From Staphylococcus pettenkoferi (GTDB taxonomy: Bacteria > Bacillota > Bacilli > Staphylococcales > Staphylococcaceae): 64,000 nucleotides of DNA. The DNA is taken from NCBI RefSeq assembly GCF_002902685.1, contig NZ_PPRN01000064.1:60279-124278 (forward strand). The letters are read 5' to 3'. This document shows, piece by piece, positions 1 through 9,091 of the stretch; positions within the stretch are counted from its first letter, which is position 1; each line of letters opens with the position of its first letter. Under the pieces are notes generated by a model that was not told the origin of the DNA, searched no databases, and saw only the letters and a program-made list of their open reading frames with translations. A program made the translations under genes and the position numbers.

Positions 1-77
1 AATTTTTTAACTTGATCTTGGTCCTTTCCACAGAAAGAACACTTTAAGTTTTCTTCATCTTCATTGAATTTAAACAT
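1..77 (-). CDS. clpX: ClpX N-terminus (partial), ATP-dependent Clp protease specificity subunit
   Basis: Only the first 25 codons lie in the window; the gene runs off the left edge. The start of the protein reads [20 protein letters not shown]. The acidic start followed by Cys-x-x-Cys (C13, C16) is the first half of the ClpX N-terminal zinc-binding domain. In the family, ClpX is the AAA+ unfoldase that feeds substrates to ClpP. Its position directly downstream of tig on the same strand matches the usual tig-clpX order. The AAA+ core cannot be checked because it is outside the window. Confidence 0.9.
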
Positions 78-103
78 TATATTTACACCCCTATTTCCTA
101 AAG

Positions 104-132
104 ACTATACTAGAATGAATTTTAATATGCAA
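104..132 (-). promoter_or_regulatory. Promoter of clpX
   Basis: Reading the minus strand, TTGCAT (132-127) is followed after 17 bases by TATAGT (109-104), about 27 bases before the clpX ATG. This would let clpX be transcribed separately from tig, whose terminator lies just upstream. Confidence 0.6.
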
Positions 133-196
133 CTGACGGTAACTACAAGTTAAATGCCTTATGTTTGAGTCTTCAGACTTAACTTTCCCGTTAGTT

Positions 197-249
197 AAAA
201 AATATAAGCCCCAGCATGCATAAAATTTAAACTTTAGTTATGCTGGGGC
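197..249 (-). terminator. Intrinsic terminator after tig
   Basis: On the minus strand GCCCCAGCAT (249-240) pairs perfectly with ATGCTGGGGC (217-208), followed by a T-rich tract (207-197). It lies about 70 bases downstream of the tig stop codon. Confidence 0.85.
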
Positions 250-319
250 CTCAAATTATTCACTTCAAAACAGCAATATTTGATTGCAATTTATGAAATT
301 AGTTACTACTTTATTAAAA

Positions 320-1642
320 TTATTCTTCGTCTTTGTTGTCTTTATCGTCTTCAGATGGTTCGACTAATTTCGCTTCGTCTACGAGTAAGTCGATAACTTT
401 TTGAATACGTACATCATTTTTCACGATGTCTGTATTACCTAAAGTATTCTTAATATCTTCAACTGAGATGTTGAATTGCTCGCTCATTTTTTCAAGTTCT
501 TTATCGATATCTTCTTCAGATACTTCGATATCTTCTTTATCAGCGATTGCTGTAAGTGTTAAGTTAGTGCGCACGCGAGCTTCAGCATCGTCTTTCATTT
601 GTTCTCTAAGTTGAGATTCATCTTGACCTGAGATTTGGAAGTAAGTTTCAAGGCTAAGACCTTGTTGTTGCATACGTTGGCCAAACTCTTGAAGCATGCG
701 GTCTAACTCAGTGTTAACCATTGCTTCTGGAATATCAATCTTAGCATTGTCAGATGCTTTTTGGATTGCTTCTTCTTTTTGTACGTTTTCAGCTTCAGTT
801 TGTTTTTGCTCTGCTAAGCGTTTACGTAAGTTCTCTTTGTATTGATCAACTGTTTCAGCATCTGAATCAAGTTCGTTTGCGATTTCGTCATCAAGTTCAG
901 GAACTTCTTTATATTTAATTTCATTTACTTTCGTTTTGAAAGTCGCTTCTTTACCTGATAATTCTTCAGCGTGATATTCTTCTGGGAATGTCACGTTTAC
1001 ATCTTTCTCTTCGCCAGCTTTCACGCCAACTAATTGCTCTTCGAACCCAGGGATAAATGAACCTGAACCGATTTCTAAGTCATAGCTGTCCGCTTGGCCA
1101 CCTTCGAATTGTTCACCATCAACATAGCCGTCGAAGTCGATGTTTACTGTATCGCCTTCTTCAACAGCACCGTCTTCTTTAACAACCATTTCTGAAAGTT
1201 GGTTAAGTTGTTGATTGATGGCTTCGTCAACTTCTTCGTCAGTTAAGTCAGCATCTTGTTTTTCAATTTCAAGACCTTTGTAGTCACCAAGTTCTACTTC
1301 TGGTTCTACTGTTACTGTAGCATCAAATTTGAAGTCTTGACCTTTTTCAATTTGTTGTACTTCGATTTCTGGTTGATCAACTGGTTTGATACCTGTTTCT
1401 TCAATTGCTTCACCGTAAGCTTCAGGTAATACGATGTCAGCTGCATCTTGATATAAAGCTTCAACGCCGAAACGTTGTTCGAAGATTTGACGAGGTACTT
1501 TCCCTTTACGGAAACCTGGTACATTGATTTGTTTAACTACTTTTTTGAAAGCTTTATCTAAAGCGTTATCAAATTTTTCTGCGGGTACTGTAACAGATAG
1601 TACGCCTTGATTACCTTCCTTTTTTTCCCAAGTTGCTGTCAT
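320..1642 (-). CDS. tig: Trigger factor, ribosome-associated chaperone and peptidyl-prolyl isomerase
   Basis: This 440-residue protein has the three-part layout of trigger factor. The N-terminal ribosome-binding domain carries the signature GFRKGKVPR at residues 43-51, which docks on ribosomal protein L23. An FKBP-type isomerase domain covers roughly residues 160-245, and a helical chaperone domain roughly 260-415. It ends in a very acidic tail ([11 protein letters not shown]). The start codon is preceded by GGAGG at good spacing. It folds nascent chains in the cytoplasm. It sits upstream of clpX, has its own promoter and terminator, and is about the usual family length. Confidence 0.97.
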   Translation of the reverse strand: MTATWEKKEGNQGVLSVTVPAEKFDNALDKAFKKVVKQINVPGFRKGKVPRQIFEQRFGVEALYQDAADIVLPEAYGEAIEETGIKPVDQPEIEVQQIEKGQDFKFDATVTVEPEVELGDYKGLEIEKQDADLTDEEVDEAINQQLNQLSEMVVKEDGAVEEGDTVNIDFDGYVDGEQFEGGQADSYDLEIGSGSFIPGFEEQLVGVKAGEEKDVNVTFPEEYHAEELSGKEATFKTKVNEIKYKEVPELDDEIANELDSDAETVDQYKENLRKRLAEQKQTEAENVQKEEAIQKASDNAKIDIPEAMVNTELDRMLQEFGQRMQQQGLSLETYFQISGQDESQLREQMKDDAEARVRTNLTLTAIADKEDIEVSEEDIDKELEKMSEQFNISVEDIKNTLGNTDIVKNDVRIQKVIDLLVDEAKLVEPSEDDKDNKDEE

Positions 1643-1689
1643 GTATAAAAACCTCCATGATAATCCTATTTTAATTTTTCAACTTCATC

Positions 1690-1718
1690 ATTATAGCACA
1701 GGTCTAGAACCTATACAA
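1690..1718 (-). promoter_or_regulatory. Promoter of tig
   Basis: TTGTAT (1718-1713) and a perfect TATAAT (1695-1690) are separated by 17 bases on the minus strand, 48 bases before the tig start codon. Confidence 0.7.
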
Positions 1719-1756
1719 ATGACTAGAATTATTACTATTCGCTCGTTAGCAACGAG

Positions 1757-2680
1757 TTAAGGCTCTCGATCGATTGCTATAATTAATTGAATTAAATCAT
1801 TCTGTTCATCAAGTTCGTTCATGCCGAGCATGGATTTAAAGTAATTCTGATACGCGATAATCCAGTCTTCTTGTGAACCAAGACTATAAATATCCAATGG
1901 ATAGAGCATAATCGCATGGTTTGTTAATAAGCGATACGCCTCTCGAACAAGCTGTGCTGCCTCTTCTTCGACAAATTCCAACACCCGAGGAATCAACTGC
2001 TGTTTCATCTCAGAATGTTCAATTCCAGGTAAGTCACCAGGTATAACAGTCTTCTCATGCCCGTATTTAGCTACCGTTAAACGTTCTTCGTAATGCGCTA
2101 ATCGTAAGTATTCGAGCATAATACTGATGAGGTTAGGTGCTAACTCAAGTGTTTCAATTATATTGGCTACGCTCGACTTGTAATTAAACTGACTATAATC
2201 AATTAATGTTAGAATGGTCTGCACTTGCTCGTGTAAAGCTAATTGGTCAAAGCTTTCGAGCTGTTGTGCTGCCTGCTGATTATAGGCTTCAAGTTGAGAT
2301 TCAGCATATTCTTTCAATGGAAAGAGACGCATTCGAGATTGATGGTTGCTCACTTCATCAATCACTTGATCAATAACCTTAACAACCTCGAAATACTGTC
2401 CTAAACCGTTCAATGCTTGTACGTAATAAATCATGAGCGCATCATAACTACCTAATCCCTGTTTAAGCAGAATAATCGCCTCTTCTCGTAGCTCTAAATA
2501 TCTTTCGAGTTGGTACAAGATATCGCATTTTAATTCAGCAAGCGAATCATCCATTTCAAAGAAACGCTCATATTCTTCAAATAAATCTGAAGCATTTTCA
2601 TACAAATGGTCATAATAAGCTGTTTTAATCTCTTTGATTAACTTCTGCTTCGCTCGTGGAAAGGGAATAATATCAGACAT
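1757..2680 (-). CDS. Tetratricopeptide-repeat-like protein of unknown function
   Basis: The 307-residue product is almost entirely predicted helix, with repeated hydrophobic/aromatic spacing typical of TPR-like helical hairpins, for example around DHLYENASDLFEEYERFF and ALNGLGQYFEVVKVIDQVID. I see no signal peptide, membrane segment or catalytic motif. A homologue occupies the same place in S. aureus, between tig and a Nudix gene. It starts 15 bases after the Nudix stop codon and its ribosome site lies in that short gap, so the two genes are probably cotranscribed. The function is unknown; a protein-protein interaction role is only an inference from the fold type. Confidence 0.8.
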   Translation of the reverse strand: MSDIIPFPRAKQKLIKEIKTAYYDHLYENASDLFEEYERFFEMDDSLAELKCDILYQLERYLELREEAIILLKQGLGSYDALMIYYVQALNGLGQYFEVVKVIDQVIDEVSNHQSRMRLFPLKEYAESQLEAYNQQAAQQLESFDQLALHEQVQTILTLIDYSQFNYKSSVANIIETLELAPNLISIMLEYLRLAHYEERLTVAKYGHEKTVIPGDLPGIEHSEMKQQLIPRVLEFVEEEAAQLVREAYRLLTNHAIMLYPLDIYSLGSQEDWIIAYQNYFKSMLGMNELDEQNDLIQLIIAIDREP

Positions 2681-2695
2681 AATGAGCCACCTCTC

Positions 2696-3304
2696 TTATA
2701 GCGCTTCTAATATCAGGCTACTCCATGTTTCAAAGTTGCTCGTATCTTCTATCTTACCTTGTTCAACCCATTCAATCGCAAGGGTATCTGTCTCTTGAAC
2801 TTCAACATCGTTCTTATCAACAGTTATTTTAAACACGACACCTAAGTGGACCTCTCCGACTTCATTCGTATCATCATTAATAAATCCTAAATATTGTAAG
2901 TTCTGACTTTTAGCTGGGGATAGCCCCACTTCTTCTTCAAGCTCACGTTGTGCATTCGTACGTATGACTTCGTTGATGGACTCTGCGCCTGGGACATCGT
3001 TCATGTGACCACCTACGCCAATAGAGCCTTGGCCGTGAAGACGTGATTCACCACCGCCAGACAAACGTTTATAAACGAGTAGCTCGCCTTGATGATTCTC
3101 AAGTAAACAATATGATACGAGCTGCTTGTAGTTGGGATCTTCTTCCATATCACCGCGTCTTTTAACCTCATAGTGTGAAAGTGCGTTAAAGATCTCTTGT
3201 CCTTGAGCTGTTGATTTGTTTAAAAATCCATTAAATTGGTTGCGTTCGTTATCGAAGGCTAAGTCTCGTGGTACGACTGTAATCATCTCATCAAATTTAG
3301 ACAT
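2696..3304 (-). CDS. Nudix hydrolase family protein
   Basis: The protein contains a complete Nudix box, G-x5-E-x7-REL-x-EE-x-GL, in the segment GAESINEVIRTNAQ followed by RELEEEVGL. This loop-helix-loop binds the divalent metal in enzymes that hydrolyse nucleoside diphosphates linked to another group. The substrate cannot be told from sequence. I start it at the Met of MSKFDEM, giving 202 residues, because AAAGGAG sits 7 bases upstream. An in-frame Met six codons earlier has no such site. It is translationally close to the downstream TPR-like gene. Confidence 0.85.
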   Translation of the reverse strand: MSKFDEMITVVPRDLAFDNERNQFNGFLNKSTAQGQEIFNALSHYEVKRRGDMEEDPNYKQLVSYCLLENHQGELLVYKRLSGGGESRLHGQGSIGVGGHMNDVPGAESINEVIRTNAQRELEEEVGLSPAKSQNLQYLGFINDDTNEVGEVHLGVVFKITVDKNDVEVQETDTLAIEWVEQGKIEDTSNFETWSSLILEAL

Positions 3305-3463
3305 AGTAATCTCCTTTATCATTTGTCATCTGGCTTTATTTTATCAAACGTTGCACACATATCAATCGTAAATATAGTGATTGGTGTTTGTGCCCTTTGA
3401 TTTCTTATCATCCGTACGCTCTTGTTGAAACGAATTTCAACCACGCTAACACTTCTAGTATGT

Positions 3464-3508
3464 AAAAAAATTCCTTCCAAATGGAGCGAAGCCATCTTTG
3501 GAAGGAAT
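3464..3508 (-). terminator. Intrinsic terminator of the infC-rpmI-rplT operon
   Basis: ATTCCTTCCAAA (3508-3497) pairs with TTTGGAAGGAAT (3481-3470) and is followed by seven T residues on the minus strand. It lies just after the rplT stop codon. Confidence 0.9.
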
Positions 3509-3517
3509 GATAGTTAA

Positions 3518-3874
3518 TTATTTTAAAGCTTCTTTCGCTTTAGATACTAATTCACCGAATGCTTTGTCGTCAGAAATTGCGATTTCAGCAAGCATTTTAC
3601 GGTTGATATCGATACCAGCTTGTTTTAAGCCGTTCATTAAACGTGAATAGCTGATGTCGTGTTGACGTGCAGCCGCATTGATACGTGTAATCCATAATTT
3701 ACGGAAGTTACGTTTTCTTTGACGGCGGTCACGGAAAGCATATTGACCTGATTTCATTACTTGTTGTTTAGCTGTTTTGTATAATGTGCGTTTCGCACCA
3801 AAGTAACCTTTTGCTAATTTAATCGTTTTTTTACGACGTCTTCTAGTTACTGTTCCACCTTTTACTCGTGGCAT
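3518..3874 (-). CDS. rplT: 50S ribosomal protein L20
   Basis: This 118-residue, strongly basic protein has the L20 N-terminus [20 protein letters not shown] and the conserved core [14 protein letters not shown]20 binds 23S rRNA early in large-subunit assembly. In Bacillus it also represses its own operon by binding the infC leader. It is the last gene of infC-rpmI-rplT, 46 bases after rpmI, and is followed by a strong terminator. Length is normal for the family. Confidence 0.98.
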   Translation of the reverse strand: MPRVKGGTVTRRRRKKTIKLAKGYFGAKRTLYKTAKQQVMKSGQYAFRDRRQRKRNFRKLWITRINAAARQHDISYSRLMNGLKQAGIDINRKMLAEIAISDDKAFGELVSKAKEALK

Positions 3875-3920
3875 AGTAAATTCCTCCTTCTAATATCTTG
3901 AACGAATAATTGATTTTAAA

Positions 3921-4121
3921 TTATTTTTTGTAAGCTAGTAATTGTTTTACGCGTTTCATATCTGATTTATGAACTAATTTCGCTTTACGTAATTTACGTT
4001 TTTGTTTAGTGTGTTTATTTGCAAATAAGTGTGAAGTGAAAGCTCTAGAACGTTTTAATTTACCTGAACCAGTTCTTTTAACACGTTTAGCTGCTCCACG
4101 GTGTGTTTTCATTTTTGGCAT
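3921..4121 (-). CDS. rpmI: 50S ribosomal protein L35
   Basis: This 66-residue, Lys/Arg-rich protein begins [20 protein letters not shown], the hallmark of L35. It lies 17 bases after infC and upstream of rplT in the standard order. An AGGAGG-type ribosome site precedes the ATG. Confidence 0.98.
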   Translation of the reverse strand: MPKMKTHRGAAKRVKRTGSGKLKRSRAFTSHLFANKHTKQKRKLRKAKLVHKSDMKRVKQLLAYKK

Positions 4122-4138
4122 GATAAATTCCTCCTAAA

Positions 4139-4663
4139 TTATTTTTCATTGTCAGCATTTGGAGCTAACATGATAAACATTTGGCGACCATCCATCTTAG
4201 GTTTTTGTTCGATCGTCGCAATATCTTTCGTTTCTTCAGCGAATTTCTCAAGAACGCGTTGACCAATCTCTTTATGAGTGATGGCACGTCCTCTGAAACG
4301 AATAGAAACTTTACATTTATCGCCTTTAGATAAGAATTTACGTCCATTCTTCAACTTAGTTTGGAAGTCGTGTTCTTCGATAGTTGGACTTAAACGTAAT
4401 TCTTTAACGTTAATTGTTTTTTGTTTCTTCTTCATTTCTTTTTCTTTTTTCTGTTGCTCGAATTTGTACTTACCGTAGTCCATGATTCTTGCAACAGGTG
4501 GCTTAGCGTTTGGAGCCACTACTACAACATCTAATCCTACTCGGTCTGCCATATCTAAAGCTTCTTTTTTAGATTTGACTCCGATTTGGTCACCATTTTG
4601 ACCGATTAGACGAATCTCTTTTGCACGAATACGTTCGTTAACTTGAGTTTGATTTTTTGCTAT
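4139..4663 (-). CDS. infC: Translation initiation factor IF-3, probably with an ATA start codon
   Basis: The protein has both IF-3 domains, with the linker [16 protein letters not shown] and the C-terminal signature [14 protein letters not shown]-3 prevents premature subunit joining and discriminates against wrong start codons. An upstream ATG at 4678 is in frame, but it overlaps the Shine-Dalgarno sequence GGAGGTG itself. The codon at the right distance from GGAGG (8 bases) is ATA at 4663-4661, giving 174 residues. Rare start codons such as AUU in infC are known to serve IF-3 autocontrol. A GTG at 4672 is the other option but is too close to the ribosome site. It is the first gene of infC-rpmI-rplT. 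Confidence 0.93.
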   Translation of the reverse strand: MAKNQTQVNERIRAKEIRLIGQNGDQIGVKSKKEALDMADRVGLDVVVVAPNAKPPVARIMDYGKYKFEQQKKEKEMKKKQKTINVKELRLSPTIEEHDFQTKLKNGRKFLSKGDKCKVSIRFRGRAITHKEIGQRVLEKFAEETKDIATIEQKPKMDGRQMFIMLAPNADNEK

Positions 4664-4701
4664 GGTTGACACCTCCATTATTTTTACGAAAGTAACACCA
4701 A

Positions 4702-4733
4702 GTAAAAAGAGCGGGTATACTGTACCCGCTCTT
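4702..4733 (-). terminator. Attenuator terminator upstream of infC
   Basis: GAGCGGGTA and its complement, with TACCCGCTC on the other side of a short loop, form a GC-rich hairpin followed by TTTTT on the minus strand. It lies about 40 bases before the infC start, after the infC promoter, so it can act only as an attenuator of the operon and not as a terminator of lysP. Confidence 0.85.
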
Positions 4734-4834
4734 CAATCACATGATTAGTCCATGTCTATTGACCTGCCAACTGCTTTGCGCGTCGCTACAGGTGAGAAGC
4801 GGATACTTCTACTTGGTTCGTTTCGTATTCAACA
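4702..4834 (-). promoter_or_regulatory. L20-type autoregulatory leader of infC-rpmI-rplT
   Basis: The transcribed stretch between the infC promoter and the coding region is about 170 bases long and ends in a premature terminator. In low-GC Gram-positives this position is occupied by the L20 leader, where excess L20 binds an rRNA-like fold and favours termination. The position, length and terminator support the call. I did not match the L20-binding helix base by base. Confidence 0.65.
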
Positions 4835-4840
4835 TGAACA

Positions 4841-4869
4841 ATCATACCAATATTCATTTCATAAGTCAA
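4841..4869 (-). promoter_or_regulatory. Promoter of the infC operon
   Basis: TTGACT (4869-4864) and TATGAT (4846-4841) are spaced by exactly 17 bases on the minus strand. It lies directly downstream of the lysP stop codon, giving a predicted transcript start near 4834. Confidence 0.85.
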
Positions 4870-4884
4870 TGCTTAATTGTATTT

Positions 4885-6378
4885 TTAATGATGTTTAATA
4901 TCGTCCATTTTAACATCTTGGCGTAAATCCACTTGATCTAAAGGAATCTTCTTCGTTTTATAACGTATTTTGTGATAAATAAAGAAGACCAAGAAGACTG
5001 GAATTCCCATGTATGTCGTGATAAAGCGATTTAAATCAAAGTGACCTGTCTTGATGAAGTCCACGTCTTGACCAATGATGACGATGACACAGAGTACACC
5101 AGCAAATATCGGTCCAAATGGGAATAATTTCGCATGGTATTTTAGTTTCGACTTGTCATAGTTCTGTGCATTAAACGCCTTTCTAAAGCGATAGTGACTG
5201 ATAGCGATACCGACCCATGCGATGAATCCAGTCATACCACTGGCTGCTACGATATATTCGTAAGCATCACCATTTAGATGTTGGAGTCCAAAGATTGCTA
5301 GCACAATCACTCCTGTTGCAATGAGTGAGATGTAAGGTACGCCGTGTTTATTCGTTTTACCTAAGATTGGAAAAGCAAGGCGATCTTTACTCATTGAATA
5401 AAGCATACGTGTTGATGCATACATACCGGAGTTACCAGCTGATAATACTGAAGTCAAGATTACAGCGTTCATGAATGATGCCGCAAAGGCTAGACCTGCA
5501 TTTTTAAACACTAAAGTAAATGGCGACGTCGCAACATCACTGTCTCCTCCCATTAACGCTGAACTATCATACGGAATCAACATACCGATGATGAAAATAG
5601 CGATTATATAGAACAGCAGAATACGCCAAAAGACTTGTTTAATCGCTTTCGGCACGGCACGTTCAGGATTCTCAGATTCTCCTGCTGTAATACCGATAAG
5701 CTCAGTACCTTGGAATGAGAAACCAGCGACTAAGAATACGCCGAGAATGGACAGTAAACTGCCGCCCACCCCATTACCGAGGATAGGTCCGTCACCTTTC
5801 GTAAATGTATCGAAGCCAACGTAGTGACCTCCCATAATACCCACGATAGTGAGTAAACCGATAATGATAAAGATAATAACTGTGACTACTTTAATTAAGG
5901 CGAACCAGTATTCACTTTCACCATAAACACGTACAGACAATGCGTTAAGCGCAAAGATAATCACGATAAAGATTAAACTCCAACCCCACGCTGCTAATCC
6001 TTTCATCGGCGCCCAATACTGAATGACTTGAGCAGCGATCGTAACGTCTGCAGCGACGGTGATTACCCAGTTAAACCAGTAGTTCCAACCCAAGGCAAAG
6101 CCAAGTGATGGATCGACGAAACGTGTAGCGTAAGTGCTGAATGATCCGGAAACTGGTAAGTAGGTTGCCATTTCACCAAGTGAGGTCATTAAGAAGAAGA
6201 CCATGGCACCAATGATGGCGTATGCTAATAATGCACCGAGTGCACCTGTATCATGAATCGCACCACCTGAGGTCATAAATAACCCTGTACCGATACAGCC
6301 TCCAATCGCAATCATCGAAATATGACGATCTTTCAGACCTCTTTGAATCCCTTCGTTCTGATTTGAATGTTTCTCCAT
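4885..6378 (-). CDS. lysP: Lysine-specific amino acid permease
   Basis: This 497-residue membrane protein belongs to the amino acid-polyamine-organocation family. It has the conserved first-helix motif IGGCIGTGLFM and the FQGTELIGITAGE segment, with about 12 hydrophobic helices and a hydrophilic C-terminal tail. The family alone does not fix the substrate. The lysine assignment is strongly supported by the lysine riboswitch in its own leader and by its position between thrS and infC, where S. aureus has lysP. AAAGGGAGC precedes the ATG. It is transcribed alone, from a promoter just after thrS. Confidence 0.92.
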   Translation of the reverse strand: MEKHSNQNEGIQRGLKDRHISMIAIGGCIGTGLFMTSGGAIHDTGALGALLAYAIIGAMVFFLMTSLGEMATYLPVSGSFSTYATRFVDPSLGFALGWNYWFNWVITVAADVTIAAQVIQYWAPMKGLAAWGWSLIFIVIIFALNALSVRVYGESEYWFALIKVVTVIIFIIIGLLTIVGIMGGHYVGFDTFTKGDGPILGNGVGGSLLSILGVFLVAGFSFQGTELIGITAGESENPERAVPKAIKQVFWRILLFYIIAIFIIGMLIPYDSSALMGGDSDVATSPFTLVFKNAGLAFAASFMNAVILTSVLSAGNSGMYASTRMLYSMSKDRLAFPILGKTNKHGVPYISLIATGVIVLAIFGLQHLNGDAYEYIVAASGMTGFIAWVGIAISHYRFRKAFNAQNYDKSKLKYHAKLFPFGPIFAGVLCVIVIIGQDVDFIKTGHFDLNRFITTYMGIPVFLVFFIYHKIRYKTKKIPLDQVDLRQDVKMDDIKHH

Positions 6379-6462
6379 AGAAGCTCCCTTTCTAGTCTTT
6401 AGAGGTTACTCTCTTTCACTAGTGCTCGCTATTCGGTTATTTCTCTATTTATCATCCTATTG

Positions 6463-6494
6463 AAAAAGGTTGCATACCCTTTGGATATGCAACC
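6463..6494 (-). terminator. Riboswitch-controlled terminator before lysP
   Basis: GGTTGCATATCC (6494-6483) pairs with GGGTATGCAACC (6479-6468), with one G-U type pair, and is followed by TTTTT on the minus strand. It sits between the lysine aptamer and lysP. Lysine binding is therefore expected to end transcription here. Confidence 0.9.
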
Positions 6495-6522
6495 GATTGA
6501 AGATTTATTATAGGTAGCACAT

Positions 6523-6676
6523 CACAATTGTGACAGTCCAGCACCTTTCGATGTCTGACCCAACGATATCAATGAATGACGATGGATATCGCTTCGGCGA
6601 CTTCGCCTTTCATTTGAGTTTCCTCAGCCTCATTCTGCCTACACTCAATTACTCATCGAAGTCGCAACCTCTAACT
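6523..6676 (-). promoter_or_regulatory. Lysine riboswitch (L box)
   Basis: On the minus strand the leader shows the conserved lysine-aptamer blocks in order: AGAGGTTGCGAC (6672-6661), a GATGAGTA turn, GAGGCTGAGGAAACTC, then GGCGAAGTCGCCGAAGC (6607-6591), and finally GGACTGTCAC (6539-6530). Together with the terminator that follows, this is a transcriptional OFF switch controlled by lysine. It confirms that the downstream permease belongs to lysine supply. Confidence 0.92.
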
Positions 6677-6717
6677 CTTATTGTAATATTCATCAAATTT
6701 CTATCTGACTAGATTTT

Positions 6718-6746
6718 AATATACAGTAAACCTTATCCTTTTTCAA
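6718..6746 (-). promoter_or_regulatory. Promoter of the lysine riboswitch-lysP transcript
   Basis: TTGAAA (6746-6741) and TATATT (6723-6718) are spaced by 17 bases, immediately after the thrS stop codon. The start would be near 6711, about 35 bases before the aptamer core. Confidence 0.7.
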
Positions 6747-6748
6747 GT

Positions 6749-8686
6749 TTAGCGTTGTTTTTTCAAACGAATTTCATCAACTAAATTCCAAATGAAGTCA
6801 TCTCTCTCCATAGTCTCTTGATCTTTAGAACCATATTCACGAACGTTGACTTCATTATTCTCAACTTCTTTGTCTCCTACGACAACTTGGTAAGGTACTT
6901 TATGCATTTGTGCTTCACGAATTTTATAACCCATTTTTTCATTACGGTCATCGATATTGACGCGTACACCTTGAGATTTCAATTCATCTTGTAAAGCACG
7001 CGCATAATCGTAATGTAAGTCGACATTAACTGGAATGATTTCAACTTGACGTGGTGCTAACCATGTTGGGAAGGCACCTTTAGTTTCTTCAGTTAAGAAT
7101 GCGACGAAACGTTCCATAGTAGATACTACCCCACGGTGAATGACTACAGGACGATGGTCTTCCCCATCATTACCGATGTAAGTTAAGTCGAATTTCTGTG
7201 GTAATAAGAAGTCAAGTTGTGCAGTAGATAATGTTTCTTCTTTACCCATTGCAGTTTGAACTTGAACGTCGAGTTTAGGGCCGTAGAATGCTGCTTCGCC
7301 AATCGCTTCTTCATATTCTAAACCAAACTCATCTACCGCTTCTTTCAACATTGCTTCAGCTTTGTTCCACATATCATCGTCATCGTAGTATTTCTCTTTA
7401 TCTTCTGGATCACGATAACTTAGGCGGAAGCTATAGTTTTCAAAACCAAAGTCGTCATACACATCTAGTATAAGTTGAACAACACGTTTAAATTCTTCTT
7501 TAATTTGATCTGGACGTACGAAGATATGCGCATCATTTAAAGTCATGCCACGTACACGTTGTAAACCTGAAACTGCACCACTTGCTTCGTAACGATGTTG
7601 TAAACCAAGTTCCGCAATACGGATTGGTAATTCACGATAAGAATGTGGTTTGTTCGCATAAACCATCATGTGATGTGGACAGTTCATTGGGCGAAGTACC
7701 ATCTCTTCGTTCTCATCGAGTTTCATCGGTGGGAACATGTCATCTTGATAATGATCCCAGTGACCTGAAGTTTTATATAAATCTACATTCGCCATGACAG
7801 GTGTATAAACGTGGTCGTAACCCATGCTAGTTTCTTTGTCTACAATGTAGCGCTCGATTTCGCGACGGATGACAGCACCATTAGGCAACCATAGTGGTAA
7901 ACCTGCGCCGACGAGTTGGTTATTAGTGAATAAATCCATTTCTTTACCGATTTTACGGTGGTCACGCTCTTTACGTTCTTCAAGCATTTGAAGATGTGCT
8001 TTTAAGTCTTTCTTATCGAAGAACGCAGTACCATAGATACGTTGTAGCATTTTATTGTTGCTATCTCCACGCCAGTACGCACCTGCTGTAGATAAAAGTT
8101 TAAACTCTTTAATTTTAGATGTAGATGGAACATGCACGCCTCGGCATAAATCCGTGAATTCACCTTGAGAATAAAGTGTGACATTTTCATCTTCCGGAAT
8201 CGCATCGATTAGTTCTAATTTGTAAGGATCGTCCTTGAAGAAGTCTTTCGCTTCATCACGAGAAACCACTTGACGTTCGATAGGATGATTTTCATCCACA
8301 ATTTGCTTCATAGTCTTTTCAATCTTTTCAAAGTCATCTGAAGAAATGCGTTCATCCATATCGAAGTCGTAGTAGAAACCACCTTCAATGACAGGACCTA
8401 CACCAAATTTCACATCACCGTATAAACGTTTCAATGCTTGCGCCATTAAGTGTGCTGTGGAGTGACGAAGTACCTCTAACGCTTCTTCACTTCCCGGTGT
8501 GATGATTTCAATCTCACCATCTGTTTCAAGTGGACGAGTAAGGTCTACCATTTGTCCGTTGAATTTACCTGCGACCGCTTTCTTTCTCAATCCAGGACTA
8601 ATAGAACGTGCGATATCTTCTGTAGTTGTGCCTTTATCAAACGCGTTACTATTACCATCTGGAAATTGAATATTAATCTGTTCCAT
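6749..8686 (-). CDS. thrS: Threonyl-tRNA synthetase
   Basis: The 645-residue enzyme has an N-terminal TGS domain (about 1-63), then the editing domain with the metal-binding HSTAHL motif near residue 76. The class II catalytic core includes [10 protein letters not shown] and [13 protein letters not shown], and a C-terminal anticodon-binding domain follows. It charges tRNA-Thr and removes mischarged serine. AGGAGG lies 9 bases before the ATG. It is expressed behind a T-box leader, so uncharged tRNA-Thr should raise its synthesis. Length is normal. Confidence 0.98.
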   Translation of the reverse strand: MEQINIQFPDGNSNAFDKGTTTEDIARSISPGLRKKAVAGKFNGQMVDLTRPLETDGEIEIITPGSEEALEVLRHSTAHLMAQALKRLYGDVKFGVGPVIEGGFYYDFDMDERISSDDFEKIEKTMKQIVDENHPIERQVVSRDEAKDFFKDDPYKLELIDAIPEDENVTLYSQGEFTDLCRGVHVPSTSKIKEFKLLSTAGAYWRGDSNNKMLQRIYGTAFFDKKDLKAHLQMLEERKERDHRKIGKEMDLFTNNQLVGAGLPLWLPNGAVIRREIERYIVDKETSMGYDHVYTPVMANVDLYKTSGHWDHYQDDMFPPMKLDENEEMVLRPMNCPHHMMVYANKPHSYRELPIRIAELGLQHRYEASGAVSGLQRVRGMTLNDAHIFVRPDQIKEEFKRVVQLILDVYDDFGFENYSFRLSYRDPEDKEKYYDDDDMWNKAEAMLKEAVDEFGLEYEEAIGEAAFYGPKLDVQVQTAMGKEETLSTAQLDFLLPQKFDLTYIGNDGEDHRPVVIHRGVVSTMERFVAFLTEETKGAFPTWLAPRQVEIIPVNVDLHYDYARALQDELKSQGVRVNIDDRNEKMGYKIREAQMHKVPYQVVVGDKEVENNEVNVREYGSKDQETMERDDFIWNLVDEIRLKKQR

Positions 8687-8796
8687 CTAGAACCCTCCTA
8701 TTGATACTTAATGATCTCGTCGACATGAAACGCAGTGTTATTCAAGCTTCTATTTCTTAGATGCCTTGATTCTAGGTTCTTGTATAATGATTCAAA

Positions 8797-9057
8797 TAAA
8801 AAACGCCCTCACCCATAAAGGGACGAGGACGCCGTGTTACCACCCTAATTAGATATGTAGGTTTAAGTAGTGTGTACATAAACTCACATATCTCACTTTA
8901 CTTAAGATAACGGTCTTGAGCCGGATATTCATTACAAATATCAATCATTAAGGGAGTAACAAACAAAGATGTCAATTAGCCTCTCAGCACCGCTAACTCT
9001 CTGTGTAACAGAGCTTTGCTTATCATATCCTTAGACGTTTCATGTCGATTTAGATTT
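8797..9057 (-). promoter_or_regulatory. T-box leader (threonine) controlling thrS
   Basis: The minus strand contains the invariant T-box sequence GGGTGGTAACACGG (8845-8832), which pairs with the free CCA end of uncharged tRNA. A GC-rich terminator stem follows, ending in TTTTTT at about 8802-8797. Upstream lies a long Stem I closed by TAAGG/CCTTA. A Thr codon, ACT, at 8957-8955 sits in the internal loop expected for the specifier. The leader fills most of the 401 bases between dnaI and thrS. Confidence 0.92.
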
Positions 9058-9063
9058 ATTCCT

Positions 9064-9091
9064 ATTATACACTATCTATTATAAATTTCAA
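9064..9091 (-). promoter_or_regulatory. Promoter of the thrS T-box transcript
   Basis: TTGAAA (9091-9086) and a perfect TATAAT (9069-9064) are 16 bases apart on the minus strand. The -35 box overlaps the dnaI stop codon, so thrS has its own start even though it follows dnaI closely. Confidence 0.8.
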
